Source: Adiantum capillus-veneris
Taxonomy: Eukaryota > Streptophyta > Polypodiopsida > Polypodiales > Pteridaceae
NCBI GenBank assembly: GCA_014529385.2
Contig: CM043969.1
Location: 19,080,446-19,144,445, forward strand
Reading direction: 5' to 3'
DNA length: 64,000 nucleotides
This document shows, one piece after another, positions 37,447-49,935 of this stretch (positions are counted from its first letter, which is position 1; each line of letters starts with the position of its first letter). The position numbers were made by a program, and so were the translations under genes. The notes under the pieces were generated by a model. It was not told where the DNA came from. It saw nothing but the letters and a program-made list of their open reading frames with translations, and did not search any database.

Positions 37447-38969
37447 TGTAATGGAATTGGCCTATTTAACTTGAGAGTAGCGGAAGTTAATGAGAGTACT
37501 TTTGAGAAATGACTTTGTGAGTGTAGCGGGTGAATATAATTGAAGATAGCAACATAATCATAGAAATTAGTTAACTTGGCATGAACAATACTTTTGCAAG
37601 AGAGAGAATTTAGAGAACATGACAATAGTTGAGGACCAGATTTATGTGGACCTGGTCCCCCCTCCATTAGGCATTTGTGTTATGATTTCTCCCATTAAGA
37701 GTGAGACTCGTTACAATACAATCTTTGTGTTCCTTGTAACCTAGGTGATGCAATGAAGATGGAAAGCTTCATGCATCACAAGCATAACCTAAACTCAAAG
37801 AAATCTTTAACTATCCCTAGCCTCAGTCCCAAGACCTCAAACACCTCCGAAGGTGGAGAGAGCTAGAAGGGTATGAGGATAGGAAAGAGGAAGAAGAAAC
37901 ATTTCATAGGAGAAAGAATTAGTTCCTCACTTATCATAAATATTCTTGCTAGCATACATAATAGCATAGTAATGAAGAAGAAGGAGATGGCAAGCTTAAG
38001 CATTGAAGCATGGCTCTTGGTTGGATTTGCACTTCATAGCCAAGAGTGTTGGTGTAGGCTCTCAACCTCTACGTGCTTGGAGAAGGAGAGAGAGCTCTTG
38101 CACTTTGCATAGCACACCATGAGAGTGTTTGTGAGTATGTGTGGGTGAGTATACCTTCTACGCAACCCCCTAGCTTGCTTGGGTTGAACCCCCCTTGTAG
38201 CTCATGCTTAAAGCTCATTGGACCCCTCCAAGCCTAGCCAATCACAAGCATGAGGCATTACAAGCAGCAAGGGTAGCCTTGAGACAAGTGTCCCCCTTTG
38301 CCTTTGAGAGAGAGGACTTGATAAATGAAAAATCAATTAATTAAATATCCTAAATGATCATTGGACCCCTTGAATGGCAAACCAATAGGCTTCAGGCACA
38401 CCATGAGGGCAACATGAGGAGGAACTTGACAAGTGTCCCTTCTGCTTTCTTTGTACCATGCATGCCTTGTGTGAGTGTGTGGGTGTTCTCTCTCATCCCC
38501 CCTCATGTAGGGCTTGCCCCCTCCTTTTAGGGATTGAATATTGACACCTCAAGCCCCTCATGCATAGGCCCAGATCCCACCACAAGCTTGGCCCTTAAGC
38601 ACTTTAAGCTTGGGCTGGGTTCTCACCTCAAGTGCAACCCTAGCATCTCAAGCATGTCAAGCACCTCAAGCATCTCAATCATCAAGCACCTCAATCATCT
38701 CAAGCACCTCAATCATCAAGCACCTCAGTCATCAAGCATGACAAGCAGGACTAGCACCTCGAGCTGGGTCGGGTTCCCACCTCAAGCTCAACGCACCTAA
38801 GGTCAAAGGACTTTTACACACATTATTGGAGGTCTTCAATGAAGCTAACCCTAAGGTATTATGCTCCATTGTTTAGCCTTGATATTTGATAGACCATCTC
38901 TCATTTGGGCCCCTTTACCATTGGCCCCGTGTTGAGATAGATCTATAAGCACATGTCTATATCTTAACA
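37447..38969 (-). repeat. 3' LTR of minus-strand chromovirus
   Basis: On the minus strand an LTR starts TGTTAAGATATAG (plus 38969), just after a purine-rich run (GTGGGAGAATAAACGGGAAC, plus 38975-38994). The left border is inferred from the abrupt end of the host reverse transcriptase at TGTAATGG (plus about 37447). No partner LTR is present because the element is truncated in gag. Within it, 38638-38752 is a minisatellite. Confidence 0.55.
38638..38752. repeat. Minisatellite based on CAAGCACCTCAATCATC
   Basis: Seven or so imperfect units of about 16-18 bp alternate AAGCACCTC and AATCATC. Confidence 0.8.
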
Positions 38970-38995
38970 CTTGTTCCCGTTTATTCTCCCACATT

Positions 38996-39421
38996 AAGGG
39001 ATCATTTTACTATGAGAAAATCATTTGGGTTGGTTAGATATTAGATATTAGATTTTATGACATTACCTCTCTGTTGAAATCATAGTCGTCCTCGACTATG
39101 AGGTTGAAGAGATAAAGCCTTAGTCATTAGTCAATTTTACTTAGCGGGTAGAGGATCCCTTTTTACCCTATGACATCTTTCCAAGATGGATGACTAATCC
39201 ATTTGGTGCTTGGGAGACATAGCTTCCGCAAGCATGTCTGCTCTTTAGTCCATTTCATTCTCCCAAAGTAGAGTGAAAAATTATACTTGGTGTTTAAGAG
39301 ACGTCATCATCACAAACATGATTCTAAGCATGCAAATTAGTTAAATTTGTGCACAATTGAAAAGAGGGCTAGTCTTGTAAGACAAAAACATGAGTCATTT
39401 AAAAGAAATTTGTACATTTGC
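38996..39421. other. Non-coding 3' leader of minus-strand chromovirus
   Basis: Between the end of pol (39422) and the LTR. The minus strand contains the GTCGAGGACGAC string (plus about 39091-39102) often seen just after the integrase stop in this type of plant Gypsy element. No reading frame. Confidence 0.5.
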
Positions 39422-42250
39422 TTACTGTAATGTAGCATTGTAAGCATTGACAAGGTTCATACTATCCTTAAGCTGTATTCCTTGCATCCATCTAGCATCT
39501 TCAAAAGGATAATTTTTGAAGTTAATAAGATACCGTCTAATGATCTTACCATGTTGTAGTACCTTGTCTTCATGCCAAAGGACAGCTTCGGGTTGTAGCA
39601 CCTCTTCTTGGTCTTCAATTGCGGGAGGGTCTTCAATAATTGGTTCACTTGGTGGCTCGCCTTTGTAGGGCTTAAGTAGGCTTACATGAAAGGCATTGTG
39701 TATGAGCCAATGGTTGGGCAACTTTAGTTGATAAGCCATCTCATTGATGGGCTTCAAGATTTGGAAAGGACCATAGTATCTTTTTGCTAGTTTAGCGTAA
39801 TACTTTTGATGGCCCATAGGATTTTGCCCGTTGTTTGCCTTAATCGAGCCTTAGGAAACTTGAGTAAGACCCAATCATTTTCTTTGAACATTAAGGCCCT
39901 TCTGTGCTTATCAGCAACAGATTTTTGCCTTGGTTGAGACATGGAGATAGCCTCCTTAATCTTTTGAAAAGATTCTTGTAGGTCATGGCTATACTCATCG
40001 GCGGCGAAGATCTTCCCATGTACTTTGAGTAGAAAGGGACTTTTAGGTCTTTCCTCAATGATCTCAAAAGGTGCTTTTGCCGTAGAAGTATGTACAGTAT
40101 TATTGTAGGCATACTCTACAAGAGGTAAATACTTTTCCCATTGTGATCGTTGATCTACTTCGGTAACATAAGTCTTGAGTAGATCGAGTATAGTAAGATT
40201 GGCTATCTCACTTTGGCCATCCGTTTGTGGGTGATAGGCCGAAGAGAAATTCAATATTGTTCCTAGATTTTCAAAGAGACCTTTCCAAAAATTACTGGTC
40301 ATTCTAGATTTCTATCCGACACGATGGATGTGGGTAATCCATGATGCTTGAAAATCTGAGATATAAAGAGAGTTGCCGTTTGATGTGCCTTAATAGTCTT
40401 TTTGATAGGAATAAAATGTGCTTGTTTGCTAAACCTGTCTACTATTGTCCATATTCCCGTATTCCCATGGATAGACTTGGGTAATCCAAAGATGAAATCC
40501 ATGGATATACTCTCCCATGGTGAATTTGGGGATAGGCAATGGCTGGAGTAATCCAGGTTTCTTCCCTCGATCATACTTGGTCTTTTGGCATACTACACAT
40601 TTTGAAACATACTCTTGTATGTCCACTTTCATGTTAGGCCAATAGAAGTATGTATTTACTCCTAGGAGAGTAGGTTGAATACGTCTATGCCCCGCATATG
40701 GAGGAGCATGGGATTCATACATAACTTTATCACGAAGGGAATGTGTAACACATAGCCTATTGCCGTGGAGAAGATAACCATCCTGCAAGGTGAATGGTTC
40801 CTCTTTCTTCCCCAAAGCAAGGGCTGACATTATGTCTCTATAGTCAGGGTCAGTAGCATAATCATCTATCATAGAAGGTAGATCATTGTGAATAGCTATA
40901 GATACCACATTAACTTTTGGTCATCGTGAAAGTGCATCGGCCACTTAATTGTGCTTACCAGCAATGTGAAGCAATATGAAAATTAAATTGTGAAAGAAAA
41001 TTTGCCCACCTCATTTGTTTGTCGAAAAGCTTGGTTTGCGTCATGAAATACTTGAGACTTTGGTGAGATCGGTTCATAGAATGAATGGAGTCCCCAATAA
41101 GTAGTGCTTCCATGTGTCTAGGGCATGTAGAACAGCTAAAAACTCTTTCTCATAAATACCCAAGACTCGTTCATCAATATTGAGCCTTCGGCTCTCATAT
41201 GCTATGGCATGCCCTTCTTGAAGCAAAACTGCTCCAAGGCAATCACCACAAGCATCGCATTGGACATCAAATGGTTTTGAGAGATCCGGAAGTATGAGGA
41301 CTTGTTGGGAAGTAAGCTTCTCTTTGAGCTTATCAAAAGAATTTTGCTCCTTAGTAGTCCATACATACTTAACGTTCTTCTTAGTTAAGTCGTGTAGTGG
41401 TCCTGCTACTTGAGAGAATTTTGCTATGAAGCGTCTATAATATGCACACATACCAATAAAGCTTTTTAGCTCATGTATATTCCTTGGGTTAGGCAATGCT
41501 TTTATTACCTCAAACTTAGATGGATCCATACGGATACCATCTTGAGAGATAACATGACCTAAGTATTGAATCTCTTGAAGGAAAAATTCACTTTTCTTTT
41601 GGTTGAGAAAAAGCTTATTCTCCCTCAATGATTGAAAAATCACTTGGAGATGTTGCTTATGTTCCTCCAAAGACTTGGAGTAGATGATGATATCACCAAA
41701 GAACACTCCAGTGAATTTGCGGTATGGTCTAAGAATTTTCTCCATTAGACGATTGAATGTAGCTGGTGCATTATTCAAACCAAAAGGCATGACTAGATAT
41801 TCATAAAGATAAAAAATTGTGCGAAACGCGGTCTTTAAGATATCTTCATCCACTATCCTTATCTGATGATAGACACTCTTAAGGTCAATCCTACTGAAGT
41901 AGGTAGAGCCTTGTAGCTTATCAAACAGATGTTCTACCCGAGGCACGAGAAATCTGTTGTTGATAGTGATATGGTTTAATGCTCGATAGTCCACACACAT
42001 GCGGTATGTGCACTGAATGGACTGGAGAACAAAAGGGAGAGGAACTAGGCCTCACCATCCCTTTGTCTACCAGCTCTTGTACTTGCCTCATGATCTCCTC
42101 TTGTTGAGCTTGTGAGACTCAATAAGGAGGCTTGTTAGGTGGTGAGCTTCTAGGAAGGAGCTCAATGCGATGGTCATCATCCCCTCGTTTTGGAGGTAAG
42201 TCCATAGGGATATCATCAATGAACACATCTTGGAATCCTTTTAGAAAATT
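39422..42250 (-). pseudogene. Chromovirus pol: reverse transcriptase, RNase H, integrase, chromodomain
   Basis: Read from right to left. Reverse transcriptase begins near 42110 (LVDKGMVRPSSSPF in a broken frame), then 42000-41074: MCVDYRALNHITINN, STYFSRIDLKSVYHQI and VMPFGLNNAPATFNRLM. The catalytic box is FFGDIIIYS, so the first of the two key aspartates is glycine. RNase H has QCDACGDCLGAVL and EKEFLAVLHAL. Integrase zinc module at about 40740-40590 (HAPPYAGHRRIQ, CVVCQKTK), core at 40520-40190 (SMDFIFGLPK, SIVSDR, SSAYHPQTDGQSE), then [13 protein letters not shown] and a chromodomain-like end at about 39560-39470 (IRRYLINFKNYPFEDARW). Stops at about 40909-41073, 40300 and 39787 disrupt it. 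Confidence 0.88.
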
Positions 42251-42258
42251 AGAGAAGT

Positions 42259-42765
42259 CTACTCTTCTTGATTCCTACTAGTTTCTTTTGATGAAACATT
42301 AGGATCTTTTGGAGACTCTTTGATAAAAATCGCAAAAACTGAGCTCTTCATTGATTCAAAACTAGGAGAATTTACAAGTGGAATAGTGCGACCACGCTCA
42401 CTAGCATCTATATACATATTCTTTCCCCTGTAAGTGAAGTAAATTCTCCTTTCAGGTAACTTCATATTGGCAGTCATGCTATCAAACCATGGTGCCCCTA
42501 AGATAACATCCTCATGTTGGAGAGGAGAGATGGAAAAATCTTCTTTGTCGACATAACTTTGGACATGAAGCCTCAACTTCCCAATCAACGGAGTAATAGA
42601 GGCTTTTTGTCCCTTGAAAGCTGTGTCAGCGGTTACCATATCTCCCATCTCGAAAGATTGAATGCACAACTTGGTTGCCAACTCCATTGATATGAAGTTG
42701 TGAGTAGAGCCAGGGTCAAACAAGATGAATGCATCATGCTCTCTTACCTTTTCCCAAGCATACAA
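42259..42765 (-). pseudogene. Chromovirus aspartic protease
   Basis: FILFDPGSTHNFISMELAT aligns with the usual D-S-G-S-T-H-N-F-I motif but has D-P-G. DVILGAPWFDSM is the downstream I-L-G motif. It overlaps the gag frame by 22 bp with a frame change, which in the ancestor was probably one frame. Confidence 0.85.
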
Positions 42766-43296
42766 GAGCGATGAACCTTTACAATGAGCATACTCTTTTG
42801 GAGCTTTGATGTGGAAGCCCTAGGAGTCTCAATGCGAGTATTCTTCTTGGGGCAAGAACGATAGCCATGTCCTTGCTCCCCACACTTGAAACACTTATGG
42901 TCCTTGCGAAAAGCTTCAAGCTCTTCAAGAGAGAGTTTGTTTTTACCTTTGTAAACTCCCCTCTCCTTGGACCGATTGTTGTTGTTGTTGTTGGAAGTGT
43001 CTTGGGAAGAATTTTGAACATCGGTTTTCCCCTTTGCATCATTTTTGTCTTTCTTCTCCATGGGCTTGACATTACGTCTAGCCCCTTGATGAAAATTGAT
43101 GCGTGAAGCAACCATGGTGTGATGGATTACTTCGCGAATAGTATTACCAGGCCGTTGAGAGTTAATGTATTCGGCAATCTCTTCAGCTAATCCCACACAG
43201 AATTGCTGCCTTTGCTCGGCAAAGTCTATCTTTTGAAAGACCGTAGCCTTGAGATGTAAATCCCAAACCTTGTCTACATATTGTCGATAGACTCAT
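42744..43296 (-). pseudogene. Chromovirus gag C-terminus, truncated
   Basis: FAEQRQQFCVGLAEEIAEYI is the end of a gag capsid domain. Then comes an asparagine/lysine-rich linker and the CCHC knuckle CFKCGEQGHGYRSCP at about 42902-42858. Coding similarity stops near 43296, where unrelated repeat A1 starts, so the 5' part of this element (its LTR and most of gag) is missing. Confidence 0.8.
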
Positions 43297-43826
43297 TCCC
43301 AACAATAACAACAACAAAAATGGAAATAAATTCAACCATCAACCTCGTCCAAGAGGAGAAGGAGGAAATCAAAGACCTCAAGAAAGAGCCCAAGTCAACA
43401 AAGCTCAAGGTGCCAGAGGCGAGGGAAATCAAGCAAATGCATATGTTCATGCTACGATCAAACATCAAGGAGTGAATGAACAACTTTTAGTAATTCAAAC
43501 CTCAACACAGTATCGACGTAACCATATAGTAAAATAAGCCAAGCGTACAAAACTATCTAAGAAAACATGGCCAAACTTTTTGACTATTGCTGGTCTCATC
43601 ATGGCCAAATGAATTCTGAGCATGATACCATTATGCTACAGAAAACCTAGAATTCAGACTGCCAGGGCATAAACCTTCACTTTTGGGGAGTATCAAATGG
43701 GTGCGATCCAAGCTAGGGAAAGAAATCATTGTTACTATCTAGTTTTTGTATATAAATGCCCATGAACTTACCTTGATACCAACAAAAGAGATGTGGATTG
43801 CTAGGAATATACTTCTCTTAGTAACA
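43297..43826 (+). repeat. Repeat unit segment A, copy 1
   Basis: Begins with an AAC-rich stretch and matches 44645-45235 (GGAAATAAATTCAA, AATGCATATGTTCATGCTA, GACTGCCAGGG, GGTGCGATCCAAGCTAGGGA, TATAAATGCCCATGAACTTA). It reads as asparagine/glutamine/arginine-rich gag-tail-like protein in one frame (NQRPQERAQVNKAQGARGEG), then NLEFRLPGHKPS and KWVRSKLGKEI. I do not recognise the protein family. Confidence 0.75.
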
Positions 43827-44644
43827 ACCACATGATGCTTCAATATTGTCATGTTTAATGTATGGGGTAATTAGTGTCTAACCAATGACAAACTTTCCTT
43901 TAGCCCAGTACCCTAGAAATTATTCTTTCACTTGTTTGAGAAATCACAATCCACAACTCCCACAATGTAAATATTTTATACTACGCCTACAATCGTCCCC
44001 AATGCTTAGCAGATTATGAAAGCATACAAAGCACTGATGGATGGAACACATTGGATGAGTTTCCCAAAGATTTTGCTAATTTTGATGACTAATTTAATTA
44101 CAAAAATGCAATGATTCACAACAAAATGAGAGTACTTGTGACCAACCGTTTACTCGCGTAGGGGTGGTACGACTCGCATGCCAAAAAGGAAATGTTTTAG
44201 CCAAAGATTTTGAAGGATTATTAGGATAACCGATCAAACATACTTCCAAAGTGGGACCTTTATGATCCATTAGGCGAAGGATGTCACAATGGTTATTACA
44301 AAGTACGTTACATTAGAGCCATTAGGACCTTTGAGCTTGATTTATCAAATAGTAAAAAGCAGAAACCTGAGCTTGCTCCTGTTTGTGAAATCAAAAGACT
44401 TTGTCTTTAGGAGGAACAAAGGTCCAAGAACTCATAGTAAATAAGGAAAAACTTATTGCGTATGAAGGCCAGGCGGAATCATCTATGTTATACTCGGGTG
44501 ATCCTGACTATCAGTCTAGATATTTTCCATTCAACAATTCAAGCTTCACAAGATTAGTGGATACAATAGAACTTCAACCAAAATCAAAGACCTCCTCAAA
44601 ACCAAGGGAAGTTTAGATCAGGAAACCCACCTTTTGTGTGAAAT
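43827..44644 (+). repeat. Repeat unit segment B, copy 1
   Basis: Related copies at 48089-48917 and 57050-57855. Coding-like: LYNAYNHPQCLANY, DGWDTSDEFP, FNYKNAMVHNKMKVPV, EGCHNGYYKVHYVRAIR and SSFTRLVDTIE can be read in the three copies through stops. No known domain is recognised. A and B alternate (A1-B1-A2, then B2 across an inserted element), so the basic unit is about 1.35 kb in tandem. Confidence 0.75.
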
Positions 44645-45235
44645 GGCTACCCAACAACAACAACAACAACAACAATGGAAATAAATTCAATTGTCAACCT
44701 CGTCCGGAGGAGAAGGAGGAAATTAAAGACCTCAAGGAGGAGCCCAACTCAACAAAGCTTAAGGTGCTAGAGGCAAGGGAAATCAAGAAAATGCATATGT
44801 TCATGCTATGATCTAGCATCAAGGAGTGAATGAACAATTTTTAGTTATTCAAACCCCAACAAAGCATCAAGGTAACCATATAATAAAATAAACCAAGTGT
44901 GCAATACTTTTTAAGGCAATAGAGCAAAAGAAACAAGGGAAGAGGGCAAAATTCAGAAATTCATTAAAAAGATTGCATTCAACATGGCCAACGTGTTTCG
45001 ACCATTATTGGTATCAATAGGGCCAAATGCATTTTGAGCATGGTACCATTACGCTGCAGGAAACCTAGAATTTAGACTGCCAGGGTCATAAACCTTCACT
45101 TGTTGGGAGGATCGAATGGGTGCGATCCAAGCTAGGGAAACAAATCATTATTACTATCTAAATACTGTATATAAATGCCCATGAACTTACCCTGATACCA
45201 AAAAAAGAGACGCCGATCACTAGGAATATACTTCT
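44645..45235 (+). repeat. Repeat unit segment A, copy 2
   Basis: Matches copy 1 but has about 60-75 bp more near 44910-44985. It ends CTTCT (45231-45235), which is the left target duplication of the next element. Copy 1 shows the uninterrupted site: CTTCTCTTAGTAAC at about 43820-43833. Confidence 0.75.
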
Positions 45236-45901
45236 TGTAAGATCTCTGACCCCGATAAAAAAGAGCACCCTTGTACCATGAACTGAATATAATGGAATAA
45301 GTTACTATTTTTAGCAGTTTTCCAGATTCCGTCAGTGCCATGATGTTTAGAATGTTCTAAAGCTCCGAAATGTGAATTAAAATAATTTTTGTAAAAAAAT
45401 TCCAAACATAGTAAGTTTTTGGTCACCCGACCTGTCCAGTTTTGATCGTCTCGAAAAACTGCACCCGTATCCCAAATTTAAAAAAAAAGCCTTTTCGGAC
45501 CCTGGGGGCTGCTAAATATGGCAGGTACTTGGGCCAGTTTGCCTTAGTTAGAGCTTGCTATAGCAATTTTCGGCATCAAAATCCGACTCGTATGACCCGT
45601 TTTAGCCTAGAACCAATTTTCCTAAAAATTGCCCGGGGAGGTACCGGGGGCCCGGGACTATGTGGGAAAAGGTTCCAGCCCACTCCAGATCAGCTTTAGC
45701 AGCTAGGGGGCGCCCTCTTGATTTGTGGGAGTCCTGGGAGAGTTTCCAAGCCAGTAACTAAGTCTTAGAGTCAGTTAAACTAGCCAACCTGACACTTGGT
45801 GAGTAGGCAACTAGACTTGCCAATGCAGTGAACTCAGTGCTCCTCCAGATGCTAATAGCAGGGCTGGTCGATTTTCAGCCTGTAGGAGCCTATTTAAAGA
45901 C

Positions 45902-46002
<101 letters not shown>

Positions 46003-47301
46003 CTCACACACACACAATGCACACACACACACCTACACACACTCTGGGAAGGTGCTGCCGGAACACACACCTTTTGAAGGAGAAGCAAGAAGGGAGGTGC
46101 TGTCGAATTCTCGCCTCAAGAAGCTCGATTAGATCAGAGAATCGAGAGGATTATCAGCCCTTAATCACGGTAACCACGGTTTAATTAATGCTTTCTGCAA
46201 ATCCTTTTCATTACCATCTAAATTTCTCTTCTATTATGCTTATTCCTAGTCGTGATTCTCTATAATCACTCTCTAAATTCTCCTTAACCATATTCTATTA
46301 TGTAATCATCATCCCATAGCTGAATTATCAGCCATTCATCACTCTTAATTAATGATTAGTGCACGATTATTAGAATTTTCTCTCTCTAGGTAGCATAGAA
46401 ATTAATCGATAAGCTGGTAATTGTGTAGATTGATGAGAATCACTCTTTCTATCATGCATTGATATTGTAGCTGATTTAGATCCATCTTTGTTATGCATTA
46501 AGATATAATTAAGGTAAGATTAATCTGTCATTAAGTCTCTAAGAGGTGGTTTTTCTCACACCTATGCATGTGGTGATTCTGCACCCTCTAATTGCTAGGA
46601 AAGAGATTAATTGTGCTTAATTCATCTCTCTGGTAATTCCATTAGTGAAATCCTATTATTATTTATCATGTAAGCCGAGTAATTATCTTTAGAGCCGGTT
46701 CCCATAGGATTATGTGTCATCCATAATGATTGCTATATGGAAAAATCTAAACCTCTCATGTAGCAGGGATTGTTTGATGTTGCTAACCTATCCTTTGGCT
46801 TGTTATGATGTCTACGGACATTAGCTCGTTTCCCCAAGTTAATTACTTAAAGTAGTAAGTTTAAAATGGCCCCGGTTAAGAGGACTCGCTTTGGTGGAGC
46901 CCACGACCACGAGGCAGGAACGAGCAAGGTGAACGGAAAGGGAAAAGCTCCCATGCAGGAACAAATACCGACCATCTCACGGGCCATCGACGAAGAAATG
47001 GAAGAGGTAGATCATAATTTCATTCAAGTTGTGTAATTTAACATTGCACACGTTTAGTTAGGAATGAAAATATCCCCAAACATGTTGGAGAAATCCGACG
47101 GAAACCTCGGCATTGAATTCATTGTACATTAAGTTCTAAAGTAGGAAGGAAATGATTGATGGGTATGCTGGTTGCAATTAGGAAAGAATGTCTGCTAGGG
47201 AAAATTCAGCTCGACATGTTCATTTTATTTCCAATGTTGAATCAGTCCTAACCCCCCTACTGATCACAGGGGGCAGAGTTCCTCGTTAAGGACTCTTGAA
47301 T

Positions 47302-47415
47302 CCACGACTTGCTTTCTATGCGGTGGATACCCACGACTTGCTTTCTATGCGGTGGGAACCCACGTCTTGCTTTCTATGTGGTGGGAGTGTCCATGACGTG
47401 CTTTCTATGCGGTGG
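47302..47415. repeat. Four-unit minisatellite in left LTR
   Basis: Four units of about 28-31 bp, each with CCACGACTTGC at the start and TTCTATGCGGTGG at the end, so every unit can fold through its CCAC/GTGG ends. The right LTR has the same array at 56263-56376. Confidence 0.9.
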
Positions 47416-48088
47416 ACATACCTAGTTGTATGGGCAGCTAGGCAACAACGGGAGGAGTGAACTCTCGCTGGAGGGGGAATGTTGTACCTCCTGAACATTG
47501 GAACTTTTATGAATAAGTTTGAGTAGAAGTTTTACTAGAATTCTGTCTTGGTGCTGTTTGCAATACTGGTTGAAGGGCTGTATTAACGAACAATGTGATT
47601 CGGAATTAAACAAGGAATCTTTATGTTGAACAACCTTTGTGGTAGTAATTAGGTCACACAAAGAAGTGTGAGTGTGGGGGTGGAAAGTGGGGGCTTGGCT
47701 CAGGTTGCCAATGCCTACGAGATGGGTGGTCCCGATTGGTGGGGAACTCTCTGTCCCCATTGTGCTTACTTCGATATAAGTAATACTCATTGCCCCTAGA
47801 GCGGTGAAATATCGAGAGTACGTGCCTCTGAAACATGGGAAAAAAGGCACTCGAGGTTTCTCTCCTCTTGGAAGGTGGGTCTTAGGATCGCTACATAGGT
47901 TAAATCAAGCTTCCCATAGGAGGTGGAGCTAGATCTCCTTGCTAGTAGGCTCGAACTCAATTCACTTTGTGATGAGAGATCGTCCGCTAGATGAACCCAG
48001 ACCACTTTGTTTGCTTCCGCTATAGATCTAGTGGCCACCAGGTTTACCATCAGATCCGTTGTAGAGACGACGGGGTGGGGACCTTACA

Positions 48089-48917
48089 CTTCCCTTAGTA
48101 ACAACCACATGATGCTTCAATATTGTCATGTTAATGTATGGGGTTGTTAGTGTCTAATCAATGACAAACTTTCCTTTAGACCAGTACCCTGGAAATTATT
48201 CTTTAACATATTTGGGAAATCCACAATCCACAACTCCCACAATGTGAAGAGATTGTATAACGCCTACAATCATCCCCAATGCTTAGCAAATTATGATAGC
48301 ATACAAAGCACTGATGGATGGGATACATCAGATGAGTTTCCCATAGACTCTGTTTATTTTGATGACTTATTCAATTACAAAAATGCAATGGTTCACAACA
48401 AAATGAAAGTACCTGTGACCCATCATTTACTCACATATGGGTGGTACGACTCGCATGCCGAAAAGGAAATGTTTTAGCCAAAGATTGTGAACGATTATTA
48501 GGATAACCCATCAAACATACTTCTAGAGTCGGACCACTATGATCCATTAGTCGAAGGATGTCACAATGGTAACTAAAAAGTACATTACGTTAGAGCCATT
48601 AGGACCTATGAGCTCGAGGTATCAAATAGTAAAAAGCAGAAACCAGAGCCTGCTCTTGTTTGTGAAATCAAAAGACTTTGTCTTGAGGAGGAACAAAGGT
48701 CCAGGAACTCATAGTAAATAAGGGAAAACTTATTACGTATAAAGGCCATGTGGGATCATCTATGTTATACTCGTCTTGATCCTCACCATCAATCTAGAGT
48801 TTTTCCATTCAAAAATTCAAGTTTCACAAGATTGGTGGATAGAATAGAACAACCAAAATCAAAGACCTCCTCAAAACCAAGGGAAGTTTAGACCAGGAAA
48901 CCCACCTTTTGTGAAAA
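48089..48917 (+). repeat. Repeat unit segment B, copy 2a, trapped between LTR sequences
   Basis: Starts with CTTCC and matches 57050-57855 very closely, then continues about 45 bp further, as in copy 1 (AGGAAACCCACCTTTTGTG). It joins LTR sequence at about 48917. The junction contains a scrambled short duplication: CTCGAACTCAATTCACTTTG occurs at about 48914 and again at about 48969. Confidence 0.85.
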
Positions 48918-49107
48918 ATGGGCTCGAACTCAATTCACTTTGTGATGAGAGATCTCCTTGCTAGTAGGCTCGAACTCAATTCACTTTGATGAGAGATCGT
49001 CCGCTAGATGAACCCAGACCACTTTGTTTGCTTCTGCTATAGACCTGCATGTGCCACCAGTTTTACCATCAGATCCGTTGTTGAGACGACGGGGTGGGGA
49101 CCTCACA
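48918..49107 (+). repeat. Truncated 3' end of a 5' LTR
   Basis: Matches the last part of the full LTRs (for example GAGACGACGGGGTGGGGACC) and ends CTCACA, two bases before the primer-binding site. It is the true terminus of the element that supplies gag-pol. Confidence 0.88.
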
Positions 49108-49109
49108 CC

Positions 49110-49121
49110 TGGTATCAGAGC
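49110..49121 (+). other. Primer-binding site, initiator Met tRNA
   Basis: TGGTATCAGAGC, two bases after the LTR end. Confidence 0.95.
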
Positions 49122-49193
49122 CCAGGTTAGGTTGGGAAATAAAGTCGTATTGTTTGAACATTTAAAAGGAACTAAAAGTATATAGGTAGTTGA

Positions 49194-49724
49194 TCCGAAT
49201 TCCTTGCATTGGTGTTGCAAGAAGACCCCGTGCTCGAATATCGGAAGTTCCAAGTGTTTGAGCTTATTTATGAGCAAGCTCGAAGATCCCTAGTTTACCA
49301 GTTCAGGCGAGATGTCATGGAGATACTGTGGAAGGCTTATACGCCACACTCCGCTCGCATTGATAGAGGATGGGAACTTGATTGGACATTTCCAAGAGGG
49401 GTTTACTACATCAACGCTCGGAAGCTAGGATGCCTGGCTACCGACTTGAAGAAGAGATGTTGGGGAGAAGAGTTGAGAGTAATAGAGATATTCTACTTGG
49501 TGCCTACACAATTGGACCAGACTGTTTCAGACAACTCCAATCAAACCATCAACGACTGGCTCTTGGAGAAGGTCACCAACGTGATCCCAGCGAATCGAGT
49601 CAAAACCTTTGGATTACTGAAAGCGGAACTCCGGCTAGATATCTTAGTTTATTATCCACTCAAGAATGAGTATAGGAACTATTACACGAATGAAGTAGTG
49701 CATCATGTGAATACCATCTCCTAA
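49194..49724 (+). CDS. Open reading frame in the leader between primer site and gag, function unknown
   Basis: The frame is free of stops from 49194 to the stop at 49722-49724. The first in-frame ATG is at 49317, giving 135 residues (MEILWKAYTPHSARIDRGW...). The sequence is compositionally ordinary for protein, with tryptophans and aromatic residues (GVYYINARKLGCLATDL, VKTFGLLKAEL, LDILVYYPLKNEYRNYY). I recognise no domain. It lies in the element's untranslated leader, upstream of gag, where plant Gypsy elements usually have no gene. It could be an accessory protein, a fragment of a captured gene or an accident. The intact frame in a young element makes the first two worth testing. Confidence 0.4.
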   Translation, partial: SEFLALVLQEDPVLEYRKFQVFELIYEQARRSLVYQFRRDVMEILWKAYTPHSARIDRGWELDWTFPRGVYYINARKLGCLATDLKKRCWGEELRVIEIFYLVPTQLDQTVSDNSNQTINDWLLEKVTNVIPANRVKTFGLLKAELRLDILVYYPLKNEYRNYYTNEVVHHVNTIS

Positions 49725-49935
49725 GCGTATTTTATACGCAATCCATAAAGCCATGTAATAAGCTGATCATCAGTTATCCTAAACCTTGAGGGGTTTCAAT
49801 TGTAATAAATTTTCATCAATAAAGTTCTTTTTGTCTTTGAATCTCTGTCTCTTGATAAAGTAGAATCTTGAATTTTATTTAAAGTCTTGTGTCTATTTTG
49901 AAATCCAAGTAATGTATCAAGAATTCGTATAACCC

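Noticed and set aside
47422-47850. A 142-codon minus-strand frame present in both long LTRs (also 56383-56811)
   Set aside because: Conservation simply reflects that the LTRs are nearly identical. No domain, and it spans the minisatellite edge.
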